Origin: Noviluteimonas sp052115395 | Lineage (GTDB): Bacteria > Pseudomonadota > Gammaproteobacteria > Xanthomonadales > Xanthomonadaceae | Length of the DNA: 64,000 nucleotides | NCBI GenBank assembly: GCA_052115395.1 | Contig: JBFRGO010000001.1 | Reading direction: 5' to 3' (one strand) | In this document: one piece after another, positions 7,127 to 15,893 of the stretch | Layout of the letters: the number at the start of each line of letters is the position of its first letter | Position numbering within the stretch: position 1 is the stretch's first letter | Made by a program: the position numbers and the translations under genes | The notes under the pieces: generated by a model | Databases searched by the model: none | What the model was told of the DNA's origin: nothing | Seen by the model: the letters and a program-made list of their open reading frames with translations, nothing else

Positions 7127-8422
7127 TCAGAACGAAGCCGCCTGGCGCGCGTGGCTGGCCGAATCCTCGCGCAGATCGAGCAACGGAATGCGCAACGTCA
7201 CGCGCGCACCCTGCCCTGCGCCAGCGCTTTCGATTCTCGCCGAGCCGCCGTGCGTGCGCAGGATGCGTGCCACCAGGCCGAGACCGAGGCCGAGGCCCGA
7301 CGCGCTACTTTCCGGTTCTTGCTCCGGCCGATAGAACGGCTCGAACAGACGCGGCAAAACATCCGGCGCGATGCCGACGCCGCTGTCTTCGATTTCCACG
7401 ACCACCGACGAACCCATGACGGACGCCGCGACGGTGATCCGACCCGCGGGCGGCGTAAAGCGCAAGCTGTTATCGAGTACATGGCCGAAGGCTTGCGTGA
7501 GCCGCCGCTCGTCGCCCAGGATCGGCAGCGGTGTCGTCGGCTTCCGGAAGTCGAGTTCGATTTCTGCCGCAGCGGCCGCGGCACACCGTGCGCCGAGCGC
7601 GCGGCTGAGGGGGTCGGCCAGGTCGATCGGCCAGAACGAAGGCTCCTCCTTGCCAGACAACAGCGCGCTGCCATCGCGCAGGTGATCGATCAGTCGCGCG
7701 TGGCCCGCGAGCTGGCGCGCGATCACCTCGCCCGCGCGCCGTAGCGCCGCGGCATCCGTCGAGTGGCGTTGCGTGTGCAAGGACGTGCGCAACGGACCGA
7801 CGAGCGCACCCAGTTCGTTCGCCAGTCCGTCGAGGAAACGTTCCTTGCGATGCGCGTCCAACTTGATCTCCGCGAGCAAGCGAACGTTGACCAGGGCGAG
7901 TGCGGCGGAGTTGGCGATCGCGTCCAGTGCAGCGCACTCCGCATCCGATGGCGTGCGCGGCTCGCGCCAGTAAGCCCCGAGGGCACCGATCACCTCGCCT
8001 GCGCATTCGATCGGCGTCATCACCAGACTCCGGACGAACGTCGCCTCATAGAGGCGTTGCGGGATGCGGGCATCCTCGCGGATATCGGGAATGACGACCT
8101 GCTCATCGTGCTTCATCGCCCAACCGGAGATGCACTCGTCCGCCGGAAAGTCGCGCCCCTGCCACAAGACGCCGATCGCATCTTCGTGCAGATATCGGGC
8201 GCGATCGCCGTCCCGCATCACCACCGTCGCGCCGTCTGCGCCGACGTGATGACGCGTTGTCGCGGCCAACACGCGCACCACGTCGCTCACGGCGTCGCAC
8301 GACGCGAGCTTCTGCACGATCTCGACGATCCTGAGCGCCGGCGCGAGCGGTTCGGTCTGCATCCTCAGGATGTTACCCACCCGAACGTGACGGGGCGCCA
8401 TATCGCGGATCCGCGTTTTCAC
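7127..8422 (-). CDS. GAF-domain histidine-kinase-like protein lacking the phospho-acceptor His
   Basis: The 431-residue protein has a GAF domain (about 25-180) and a kinase core. The dimerisation helix reads FLDGLANELGALVGPL, where FLxxLxHELRxPL is expected, so Asn202 stands in place of the autophosphorylated His. The ATP-binding half looks intact: N box DNSLRFT, G1 DSGVGI, F box LFEPFY, and G2 GLGLGLGL. The start overlaps the stop of the hybrid kinase upstream by ATGA (8419-8422), making it the third gene of a KaiC-kinase-kinase operon. I infer a pseudokinase or a partner that modulates the upstream kinase. It is cytosolic, with no membrane segment. Confidence 0.75.
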   Translation of the reverse strand: MKTRIRDMAPRHVRVGNILRMQTEPLAPALRIVEIVQKLASCDAVSDVVRVLAATTRHHVGADGATVVMRDGDRARYLHEDAIGVLWQGRDFPADECISGWAMKHDEQVVIPDIREDARIPQRLYEATFVRSLVMTPIECAGEVIGALGAYWREPRTPSDAECAALDAIANSAALALVNVRLLAEIKLDAHRKERFLDGLANELGALVGPLRTSLHTQRHSTDAAALRRAGEVIARQLAGHARLIDHLRDGSALLSGKEEPSFWPIDLADPLSRALGARCAAAAAAEIELDFRKPTTPLPILGDERRLTQAFGHVLDNSLRFTPPAGRITVAASVMGSSVVVEIEDSGVGIAPDVLPRLFEPFYRPEQEPESSASGLGLGLGLVARILRTHGGSARIESAGAGQGARVTLRIPLLDLREDSASHARQAASF

Positions 8423-9999
8423 GTCATTTTCGCGTCAAGCCGGCGCAGCAATGCGATCAGGGTTTCAGGGCCGACCGGCTTGCTCAGGTGCTCCGAAAAT
8501 CCCGCGGCGCGGGTCCGCGCGACGTCCTCGACCTGGCTCCACCCCGTCAACGCGACAAGTGCGATACCGGGGTGTCGCGCGCGGATACGCCGCGCAACCT
8601 CGAACCCATCCATGCCCGGCATGCCCAGGTCGAGCAGGACTGCGTGTGGCATGGACTCCTCGACGCGTCGCAACGCTTCGGCGCCATTGAATGCGACGCG
8701 ATGCTCTACACCGAGTGCGGCAAGCAGCAGTCCCATCGTTTCCGCCGCGTCGACGTTGTCGTCGACCACCACGACGCGCATGTCGCGCGGCACGGCGAGA
8801 TCCGCCGCGCCGGCCGATGGACTGGCCGCGACCGCGCTGCGAGACAACGGCAGGCGCACCGTAAACTCCGATCCGTGCCCGGGGCCGTCGCTGTGCACCT
8901 CGATGTCGCCGTCATGCATGCGCACAAGACTGCGAACGAGCGTAAGCCCGATGCCGAGACCGCCGCGCGAGTGCTGCGGCAAGTGCCGGCCCTGGGTGAA
9001 CATCTCGAAGATCCTCGGCAGCATGCCTCTCTCGATCCCGATGCCGCGATCGGCGACGCGCACGACCGCGTCGCGGCCTTCGCGGCGCAACGAGATGCGG
9101 ATCGCCCCGTTGGGCGCCGAATACTTGGCCGCGTTGTTGACCAGGTTGCTGAAGACCTGCGTCAGGCGCGTGGCATCGGCCATCGCAACGAACGCCTCCT
9201 CGGGCACGTCCAGGTCGAGCGCGTGGCCGCCCGATTCCACCAGCGGTCGGCTCAGTGCGATCGCCGAGTGCAGCACCTCGGGAATCGACGTCGGCTGGAG
9301 GCGGAGCTCGATGGTGCCCTGGGTCAGCCGCGCGACGTCCACCAGATCTTCAACGAGCCGGACCATGTGGTCGACCTGGCGGCGCATCATGGACAGCATC
9401 GAGCGATCCCTCGGGCGCTCGGCGCCGGGCAACAGGACCTCGATTGCGTTGCGAATCGGCGCGAGGGGGTTGCGCAATTCGTGGCCGAGCATCGCGAGGA
9501 ATTCATCCTTCCGCTTGGCGGCTGCGTCGAGTTCGGTGCGTGCTTTCTCCAGATCTTCGAGTTGCGCACGGATCTGGTATTGCCGTTGGCGCGCGCGCAA
9601 TGCGGTGCGCGCCGCGCTGGTCAGGGCAGCGACTCGTGCGGGGCGTTCGAGCAACGAGGCGTTGCCGAGGGATTCCAACAGGCGCGCCAGATGCGCCGAA
9701 TCGCTGTTGGTGCGCGCCACCACGACCACGGGCAAGTCCGACCACGACGGCTGACGCGCCAGTACGTCGGCCAGGATCGCGTTGGCACCGTGCGCCAACC
9801 ATTCTTCGGCGATGAACACCGCGCCAGCCGGATCGCGGAGTGCATCCTGCAACGCATCTGCGTCACCACACTCGAACGCGACCATGCCTTCGTCACGCAG
9901 CACCAGCGCGGCCAGTTGCGTGTCGCGCGGCGTCGGCAGCAAGAACAGGACGCGCAGGCCGGGGGCATCGGTTCGCGAGCTGGCCTCGCCGCTCTGCAC
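8419..9999 (-). CDS. Hybrid histidine kinase with receiver-like N-terminus
   Basis: This 526-residue cytosolic kinase starts at GTG 9999, which has GGAG 9 bases upstream; a TTG at 10008 touches the KaiC stop but has no spaced ribosome site. Residues about 15-130 form a receiver-like fold (LRVLFLLPTPRD to LLERPARV) without a phospho-acceptor Asp. Then come a short coiled coil, HisKA with His173 (FLAMLGHELRNPL), HATPase (VNNAAKYS, DRGIGI, GLGIGL) and a C-terminal receiver with Asp457 (VLLDLGMPGMDG) and Lys in SKP. It is encoded 5 bases after the KaiC-like ATPase and is paralogous to the kinase at 30849. The input is probably the ATPase. Confidence 0.8.
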   Translation of the reverse strand: MQSGEASSRTDAPGLRVLFLLPTPRDTQLAALVLRDEGMVAFECGDADALQDALRDPAGAVFIAEEWLAHGANAILADVLARQPSWSDLPVVVVARTNSDSAHLARLLESLGNASLLERPARVAALTSAARTALRARQRQYQIRAQLEDLEKARTELDAAAKRKDEFLAMLGHELRNPLAPIRNAIEVLLPGAERPRDRSMLSMMRRQVDHMVRLVEDLVDVARLTQGTIELRLQPTSIPEVLHSAIALSRPLVESGGHALDLDVPEEAFVAMADATRLTQVFSNLVNNAAKYSAPNGAIRISLRREGRDAVVRVADRGIGIERGMLPRIFEMFTQGRHLPQHSRGGLGIGLTLVRSLVRMHDGDIEVHSDGPGHGSEFTVRLPLSRSAVAASPSAGAADLAVPRDMRVVVVDDNVDAAETMGLLLAALGVEHRVAFNGAEALRRVEESMPHAVLLDLGMPGMDGFEVARRIRARHPGIALVALTGWSQVEDVARTRAAGFSEHLSKPVGPETLIALLRRLDAKMT

Positions 10000-10004
10000 G
10001 GTGG

Positions 10005-11477
10005 TCAACTCCGCAGCGAATCCGGGGACGGCGTGCGCTCTTGCGGCACGCCGGTCAGTACGCCCCGGAGCTCGCGGAGCGGCGCGCCGATCTCGAACCC
10101 GTGCGAGGACATCCTGAAGGGGCGGATCGTGCGCTCGTGCCACCCGGTGCGCTGCTTCAGTACCGAGATTGCTTGCCGCACCTCGCCATCGGCCTCGTAA
10201 TACCGCAGCAGGACGACGCCATCGGCCAGGTAGCTCACGTCGACGCGATTGCTCATCGTGCCGATGAGCCCGAGCTGCGCGCTGATCAGGAGCGTGATCA
10301 CGCCGAGCGAGCCGAGGTAGGCCAACAGATCGTGCAACTGCAACAGCATGTGTTGCTCACCGGGCATCGCGTTGAGATAGCCGTTGAGGCTGTCGATCAC
10401 CACGACGCGCACGTCGTCGTCTTCCACCGCCGAGCGAATCACCTGCGTGAACTCGCCGGACGACAATTCTGCCGGGTCGACCGCCTGCAGCCTGATCAGG
10501 CCCTCATCCATGCGTTCGGCCAACGGGAAGCCCAATCCCTCCGAGCGCGTGACGAAGGCGCGCACGCTTTCGTCGAAGGCGAAGATCGCCGCTCTCTCGC
10601 CGCGATCGGCCGCCGCGCATGCGATCAACGTCGCAAGCGACGATTTCCCTGTCCCGGCCGCGCCGATCAGCAACGTGCTGGTGCCGCGCGACAACCCGCC
10701 ACCAAGCAACGCGTCGAATTGTTCCATTCCCGTGGCGATGCGTTCCTGCGGCAATTTGCGGCGATAGTCCGATGCGACCAGTCGTGGGAACACAAGGAGC
10801 CCGCCGGTCTCGATGCGATAGTCGTGGTAGCCGCCGATGAAGCGACGGCCCCTGAACTTGCCCACGCGAAGGCGACGCCGATCGCCGCCGAACGCCGCGT
10901 CCACCGATTCCAGGCGAAGCACCCCGTGCACGATGGTGTGCACGTGCATGCCCTGCTCTGCCGGGCCGATGTCGTCGAGCAACAACGTCGTGCAGGAAAG
11001 CTGGGAGAAGTACTGCTTCAGAGCCAGCACCTGGCGGCGATATCGCAGGGGCGAGCCCGACAGCAGGCGGAGCTCGCCCAGCGAATCGAACACCAGTCGA
11101 TCGGGCCGTATTTCTTCGATGTGCCGCAGGATGCGTTGCGTCGTGTCGCCAAGCTCCACTTCGGAAGGATGGAACATCGTGTACTGCGCGTCTGCCGCCA
11201 TGCTGTCCGCGCCGGCCAATGGCTCGTAGAGGTCGATGCCGTCGAGCGACCAACCATGGGAGGCCGCCATCTCACGCAGTTCGGCCACGGTTTCCGAGAG
11301 CGACACATACAGCACGCGCTCGCCCCGATCGCGACCGGCCATGAGGAACTGCATCGACAAGGTCGTCTTGCCCGACCCGGGAAGCCCTTCGATGAGATAG
11401 AGCCTCCGGGGCGTGTAGCCCCCGGCAAGCACGGTATCCAGCCCGGCGATGCCGGAGCTGATGGGAGTTGCGAGCAT
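10005..11477 (-). CDS. KaiC-like double RecA-domain ATPase
   Basis: This is a 490-residue protein of the RecA-superfamily signal-transduction ATPases (KaiC family). Two ATPase domains each have a Walker A motif: GLPGSGKTT at residues 31-39 and GAAGTGKSS at about 272. The first domain also has an SETVAEL catalytic-Glu region and LVFDSL Walker B, and the second has VVVIDSLNG. The ATG at 11477 is chosen over two upstream Met codons because AGGGGC lies 8 bases before it and the aligned paralog starts there. No KaiA or KaiB gene is present. It heads an operon with a hybrid kinase and a pseudokinase, so it likely acts as a nucleotide-driven input to phosphorelay. Confidence 0.85.
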   Translation of the reverse strand: MLATPISSGIAGLDTVLAGGYTPRRLYLIEGLPGSGKTTLSMQFLMAGRDRGERVLYVSLSETVAELREMAASHGWSLDGIDLYEPLAGADSMAADAQYTMFHPSEVELGDTTQRILRHIEEIRPDRLVFDSLGELRLLSGSPLRYRRQVLALKQYFSQLSCTTLLLDDIGPAEQGMHVHTIVHGVLRLESVDAAFGGDRRRLRVGKFRGRRFIGGYHDYRIETGGLLVFPRLVASDYRRKLPQERIATGMEQFDALLGGGLSRGTSTLLIGAAGTGKSSLATLIACAAADRGERAAIFAFDESVRAFVTRSEGLGFPLAERMDEGLIRLQAVDPAELSSGEFTQVIRSAVEDDDVRVVVIDSLNGYLNAMPGEQHMLLQLHDLLAYLGSLGVITLLISAQLGLIGTMSNRVDVSYLADGVVLLRYYEADGEVRQAISVLKQRTGWHERTIRPFRMSSHGFEIGAPLRELRGVLTGVPQERTPSPDSLRS

Positions 11478-11685
11478 TGCGTTGCGCCCCTGTGGTGATG
11501 CGCGCGATGACATCCCCTGTCGTTCGCGGCACGGTCGCGCAGTCTTCACGAACGGGCATGAAAGGTGAAGTAAAAGCCGCGTGAAACCGCGTAAAAATGC
11601 CGTAAAAATTCATGCCGTTCCGTTGCGGGTCAGTCGCTCGTGGTTAAAAAATCCGCGCCCCCAAAACCGGACACACCCACGCCCC

Positions 11686-12468
11686 ATGCGGATGGATGTC
11701 ACGCACAACCGAATGCAGGTCGAAGCGCCCGCGACGCACCACGTCGCGGAGTCGCTTGCACTGCCGTCAGCGCTGCTGGCGTCGGTGTCGCACGATCTGC
11801 GCGGGCCGCTCTCGGTGATCCTCGGCGCTTCCGAAGTGCTGCACGACGGATTCGCGCATCTGGCCGATGAGGATCGACACGCTTATCTGCGCGCGATTCG
11901 TCGCGAATGCGTTCGCATGGACGAGTACATCCAGGGTCTGTTCAACGCCACGCGCCTGCTGATTGGTGGAAGCGCGCGACTGGTCCGCGACTGGATCGGC
12001 ATCGATGAGCTCGTTGGATCGGCGGTGGAGCGCCTTGTCCGATATCGCGAAGGTGCGAGGGTTTCGATCGACATCGACTCGACGCTGCAGCCCGTCCGCG
12101 TCCATGGCGCGCTCGTCGAACAAGCCTTGTTGAACGTGCTCGACAACGCTGCGAAGTTTTCCCCCACCGACGCTGCCGTGCAGCTGCGCATCCGCCAGGA
12201 CGCGACCGTCAACACGGAGATCGAGGTGGTCGACGCGGGCCCCGGCATCGCGGCGGACAAGCGCGAACACGTTTTCGGCGTGTTCGTGAGCGACGATCCG
12301 CAATCGCGCGGCCGCGGTGGATCGGGACTGGGCCTGGCGATCAGCCGCGGCATCCTGCGCGCACATGGCGGCGACGTCGTCGCCGAGGCGCCGCGGGAAG
12401 GCGCAACGGGTGCGCGCCTGCGGCTGACACTGCCGGCGACGGAGGCGACAGGGCTGGGCGCGCGATGA
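11686..12468 (+). CDS. Short soluble histidine kinase, KdpD C-terminus-like
   Basis: About 260 residues consist of little more than a kinase core: HisKA (SVSHDLRGPLSVILGASEVL), HATPase with LLNVLDNAAKFSP, DAGPGIA and GSGLGLAIS. The pattern is closest to the C-terminal kinase of KdpD, but the N-terminal KdpD and Usp domains and the four membrane helices are missing. The start is uncertain (11686 or 11692) since no ribosome site is clear. It overlaps the KdpE-like regulator by ATGA (12465-12468). The region 11550-11685 upstream is AT-rich and shared with the divergent KaiC operon, so promoters of both probably lie there. Confidence 0.75.
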   Translation: MRMDVTHNRMQVEAPATHHVAESLALPSALLASVSHDLRGPLSVILGASEVLHDGFAHLADEDRHAYLRAIRRECVRMDEYIQGLFNATRLLIGGSARLVRDWIGIDELVGSAVERLVRYREGARVSIDIDSTLQPVRVHGALVEQALLNVLDNAAKFSPTDAAVQLRIRQDATVNTEIEVVDAGPGIAADKREHVFGVFVSDDPQSRGRGGSGLGLAISRGILRAHGGDVVAEAPREGATGARLRLTLPATEATGLGAR

Positions 12469-13205
12469 GCGAACGCCCCGCCAAGATTCTCGTCATCGAG
12501 GACGAGCCCGAACTGCGCGCCTTCCTCGCCCGGGTGCTGCGTTCGCACGGCTACACCGTGGATACGGCAGCGACCGCCCGCCAGGGGCTGGAGACGTTCC
12601 GATCGCGCGGCGCGGCATTGGTACTGCTCGACATCGGCCTTCCCGACGCGAACGGTCTGGAGGTACTCGCCTGCATCCGGCACGACAGTTCGACGCCCGT
12701 CATCGTGCTGAGCGTGCGCGCGGAGGAGGCTGAGAAAGTCGCGGTTCTCGACGGCGGCGCCGACGATTACGTCACCAAGCCTTTCGGCGTCCAGGAATTG
12801 CTCGCGCGCATCCGTGCGAACCTGCGTGCGAGGCACCCGCTGGTGCAACGCTCGTTCCTGGACGATGGCTACCTGCGCATCGACCTGGCGAACCGCATCG
12901 TGACGCTCGGCAACGAACCGGTGACGCTCACTCCAAAGGAATATGCACTGCTCGCCGTGTTGGCACGCAACGCCGGCGGCGTCGTCACCCAGTCGCGCTT
13001 GCTGCGCGAACTCTGGGGACCCACGTATGAGCAGGACACGCATTACCTTCGCATCCTCGTCGCGAAGCTGCGGCAAAAGCTGGGAGACGACGCGACGGCG
13101 CCGCGGTGGGTGCTGACCGAACCGGGCGTCGGTCTGCGGCTGCGCATCGACGCGTACGAGGGCGCGCCGGTTTCGCCCGAGCAGGCTCGCGTTCGCGCGG
13201 AGTGA
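12465..13205 (+). CDS. KdpE-like OmpR-family response regulator
   Basis: This 246-residue regulator has a receiver domain (ILVIEDEPELRAFLA, phospho-Asp in LLDIGLPDANG, Lys in TKPFG) and an OmpR/KdpE winged helix (LTPKEYALLAVLARNAG, WGPTYEQDTHYLRILVAKLRQKL). The HYLRI..LRQKL recognition region is a KdpE hallmark. It is translationally coupled to the kinase upstream. No kdpFABC pump lies in the window, so the target promoter is unknown; potassium control is only one possibility. Confidence 0.85.
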   Translation: MSERPAKILVIEDEPELRAFLARVLRSHGYTVDTAATARQGLETFRSRGAALVLLDIGLPDANGLEVLACIRHDSSTPVIVLSVRAEEAEKVAVLDGGADDYVTKPFGVQELLARIRANLRARHPLVQRSFLDDGYLRIDLANRIVTLGNEPVTLTPKEYALLAVLARNAGGVVTQSRLLRELWGPTYEQDTHYLRILVAKLRQKLGDDATAPRWVLTEPGVGLRLRIDAYEGAPVSPEQARVRAE

Positions 13206-13276
13206 GGTCCAGGCGGAGATCGTCGCGGGGGTTTGCTACCTCCAATGCAGCATCGATCCCCTGCCGTGCCGGCGTA

Positions 13277-13290
13277 TTGATTTAGGTCAA
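13277..13290. promoter_or_regulatory. FNR/FixK-type box for the phosphorylase gene
   Basis: TTGATTTAGGTCAA fits the FNR/ANR/DNR/FixK consensus TTGAT-N4-ATCAA except for one base. It is followed by 57 bases and then the ATG at 13348, fitting class II activation at about -41.5 with a short leader. Confidence 0.75.
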
Positions 13291-13347
13291 CGACCGCCGC
13301 ATCGGGCCACCGCAACCTCCCTGCACTGTCATCGGAGGTGTCGAAGC

Positions 13348-14850
13348 ATGGCTGCGCATCCATCGACACTGCGCCTGGTGCGCGCGTGGATCGACACGTA
13401 CCAGCAGCCCGTCGTCTACATGCATCGCGACTGCCCCGTGTGTCGCGCGGAGGGCTTCAGCGCCTTGTCGCGCGTGTCCATCCGTTGCGGCGGCCGGGAG
13501 TTGCTCGCCACCCTGAATGTGGTCATCGACGCGCAAATCGATGTCGACGTGGCGGCGCTCTCGGAAGTGGCCTGGCACGCACTGGCGCCGCCCGAAGGCG
13601 CGGTCGCGGAGATCCGGCACGCCGAGCCGCCTGCTTCTGCATCGGCGCTGCGCGCGAAAGTCTTCGGCCACCGCCTTTCCATCGACGCGATGCGCGCGCT
13701 CGTGCAGGACACCGTCAATGCGCGGCTCTCGGACATCGAACTCGCCGCATTCGTGACGGCGTGCGCCGGGGATCACCTCGATCACGACGAGACGATCGCC
13801 CTGACGCATGCCATGGTCGAGGCGGGACAACGCATCCGGTGGCAGCGCGACGTCATCCTGGACAAGCATTGCGTCGGCGGATTGCCCGGCAACCGCACCA
13901 CGCCGCTCGTGGTCGCGATCCTTGCCGCCGCGGGCCGCTGCATTCCCAAGACATCCTCGCGCGCGATCACCTCGCCTGCGGGGACCGCGGACACGATGGA
14001 GGTCATGGCGCCCGTGGACCTGGATCTGCCGGCGATGCAGCGCGTGGTCGAGCGCGAGGGGGGATGCATCGTCTGGGGCGGCAGCGTGCGCCTGAGCCCC
14101 GCGGACGACATCCTGATCCGCGTCGAGCGTCCCCTGGATTTCGACAGCGAAGGCCAATTGGTCGCGAGCGTGCTGTCCAAGAAGATCGCGGCCGGCGCGA
14201 CGCACGTGGTGATCGACATGCCCATCGGGCCCACCGCGAAGATCCGATCGGACGCGCATGCCGACGCGATCGAACGGCGATTGCGCGCGACCGCGGCCGC
14301 CTTCGGCCTGGAGTTGCGCATCGTGCGCACCGACGGGTCGCAGCCGGTGGGGCGCGGAATCGGCCCATCGCTCGAAGCACGGGACGTCCTCGCCGTGTTG
14401 CGAGGAGCGCCCGACGCGCCTGCAGACCTGCGCGAACGCGTCCTGGCGTTGGCCAGCACACTGCTGGAACTCGCACCGGGCGTCGAAGGGCCCGGGGCCA
14501 GCGACCAGGCGCGCGATCTCCTCGACAGTGGCGCGGCCTACCGGAAATTCCTGGCCATTTGCGAGGCGCAAGGTGGCTTCACCGAACCTGGCGTCGCCGA
14601 GCACGTGCGCACGGTATCGGCGCAACGATCCGGGGTCGTGCGCGCCATCGACAATCGCCGGCTCGCGAAAGTCGCCAAGCTCGCCGGCGCACCGCTCGCG
14701 CGTCGCGCGGGCGTATTCCTGCGCGTGCGCATCGGCGATGCCGTGGCGTCGGGCGAGGCGTTGTTCGACCTGCACGCCCAGAGCCTGGGCGAAATGGCGT
14801 ACGCGCTTTCGTTCGCGACCGCCCATCCGGCCATCTTCTGGATCGCGTGA
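13348..14850 (+). CDS. AMP/thymidine phosphorylase-family enzyme
   Basis: This 500-residue enzyme of the pyrimidine-nucleoside/AMP phosphorylase family splits a nucleoside or NMP with phosphate. A family-specific N-terminal beta domain (about 1-100) is followed by the helical domain and the phosphate/sugar-binding core with DKHCVGGLPGNRTTPLV, IPKTSSRAITSPAGTADTMEV and the C-terminal barrel-sandwich domain. The GGLPGNRTT form and length are closer to AMP phosphorylase and the 'putative thymidine phosphorylase' group than to E. coli DeoA (440 residues). GGAGG precedes the ATG. An FNR-type box lies 57 bases upstream, so low-oxygen induction is likely. Substrate is not proven. Confidence 0.8.
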   Translation: MAAHPSTLRLVRAWIDTYQQPVVYMHRDCPVCRAEGFSALSRVSIRCGGRELLATLNVVIDAQIDVDVAALSEVAWHALAPPEGAVAEIRHAEPPASASALRAKVFGHRLSIDAMRALVQDTVNARLSDIELAAFVTACAGDHLDHDETIALTHAMVEAGQRIRWQRDVILDKHCVGGLPGNRTTPLVVAILAAAGRCIPKTSSRAITSPAGTADTMEVMAPVDLDLPAMQRVVEREGGCIVWGGSVRLSPADDILIRVERPLDFDSEGQLVASVLSKKIAAGATHVVIDMPIGPTAKIRSDAHADAIERRLRATAAAFGLELRIVRTDGSQPVGRGIGPSLEARDVLAVLRGAPDAPADLRERVLALASTLLELAPGVEGPGASDQARDLLDSGAAYRKFLAICEAQGGFTEPGVAEHVRTVSAQRSGVVRAIDNRRLAKVAKLAGAPLARRAGVFLRVRIGDAVASGEALFDLHAQSLGEMAYALSFATAHPAIFWIA

Positions 14851-14856
14851 AGGCGA

Positions 14857-15672
14857 TCAGTGGTGCATCAGCAACGGAATCGGGCTGTGTCCGAGCATGT
14901 GGCGGGAAACGCCGCCGATGATCCATTCGCGCGCGCGCGAATGCCCAAAGGCTCCCATCACCAGCAAATCGACGTTCGCCGCCATCGCCGCGCCCAGCAA
15001 TGCCCCGCCCGTCGTGTCGCGATCAGTCGCGAACATCGCACGCTCGATCGGCAAGCGGTGCCGCTTCGCGAATCGATCCAGGTCGAATGCCGGCAGCCCG
15101 AGCGGTGGTTGCACCGGCGTGGCGTCGTGCAGGAAGACGACATGGCTCGCGCGAAGCAACAATGGCAACGCCGAATGCAGCGCGCGCATTGCCGCGGTCG
15201 ATCCATCCCATGCGACTGCGATCCGATCCAGTCGAGGGTCCTGCCGGCGCGATTCGGGAACGATCAACGCGGGGCGGCGAACATGGACGATGACGTCCGC
15301 GAGCGCGCCTTCCTCGCCCCACGGCGTATCGGCCCCCCTTCCGAGCACGAGCAGGTCGTGCCATTGGCTGACGTGTCGAATCGCACGCGAGGGTGTCGCC
15401 ATGCAGGCGATCCAGTCGCTGTCGGCGACGCCGTTCGACGAGGTCCAGTTGCGGAAGGGCGTGGCCAGCGCACGGGCCTTCCGCAGTTTGCGTTCCGCCT
15501 CCCGCTCCAGCATCACCATCGGCGGCGTTTCGCCGACCAGGACGGCGGGTATCGGTGGTTCGCACCACAACCCGGTCAGATTCGCCTGCAGTCGGGCAGC
15601 CAGCCGCGCAGCGAAGACGGTCGCGTGGCTCCAGGGCGAATAGTGGGTCGCATGAACGAGGAGGTCCTGCAT
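14857..15672 (-). CDS. Universal stress protein, tandem Usp domains
   Basis: This 271-residue protein has two Usp-fold halves. The N-terminal half is degenerate. The second half (about 148-271) keeps the ATP-binding signature G-x2-G-x9-G(S/T) in the form VMGAFGHSRAREWIIGGVSRHML, ending PIPLLMHH. It is convergent with the phosphorylase gene (6-base gap). The FNR-type box at 15731 ends 58 bases before its start, so it probably belongs to the same oxygen- or NO-responsive regulon. Usp proteins of this type help anaerobic or stationary survival in Pseudomonas under ANR; here that role is by analogy. Confidence 0.85.
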   Translation of the reverse strand: MQDLLVHATHYSPWSHATVFAARLAARLQANLTGLWCEPPIPAVLVGETPPMVMLEREAERKLRKARALATPFRNWTSSNGVADSDWIACMATPSRAIRHVSQWHDLLVLGRGADTPWGEEGALADVIVHVRRPALIVPESRRQDPRLDRIAVAWDGSTAAMRALHSALPLLLRASHVVFLHDATPVQPPLGLPAFDLDRFAKRHRLPIERAMFATDRDTTGGALLGAAMAANVDLLVMGAFGHSRAREWIIGGVSRHMLGHSPIPLLMHH

Positions 15673-15730
15673 GTCGGTCGAAAGTCCATGCCTGTCGTTC
15701 GCATTGGATGCGCACGTTCGCGCGGCGATG

Positions 15731-15744
15731 TTGATTTAGGTCAA
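15731..15744. promoter_or_regulatory. FNR/FixK-type box for usp gene
   Basis: TTGATTTAGGTCAA, identical to the box at 13277, lies 58 bases from the start codon of the minus-strand universal stress gene (15672) and 149 bases from the response regulator start on the other strand. Confidence 0.75.
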
Positions 15745-15848
15745 CACAAGGCGGCGTGCGCAGGCCGCACACTGCCGCAACTCCCATTGAAGCCTCCCGA
15801 AGCACGCCGGGGGGATCGGCGTGGCGGTTGCCCATCGATTGAGGGGTA

Positions 15849-15890
15849 GACTCCCGGGCGGACCGGCGCGGGCCGGACGCTCCGGGAGTC
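15849..15890 (+). promoter_or_regulatory. 5'-leader hairpin covering a ribosome site
   Basis: GACTCCCGG (15849-15857) pairs perfectly with CCGGGAGTC (15882-15890), with a second small GC stem CCGG/CCGG inside the loop. The GGGAG ribosome site for the GTG at 15894 is inside the 3' arm. If formed, the hairpin would block translation of the response regulator. There is no T-run, so it is not a terminator. Confidence 0.5.
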
Positions 15891-15893
15891 GAC

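Noticed and set aside
7763..9754. Plus-strand 663-residue ORF
   Set aside because: It is the antisense shadow of two kinase genes with clear domains on the minus strand; its translation is low-complexity Arg/Ser-rich.
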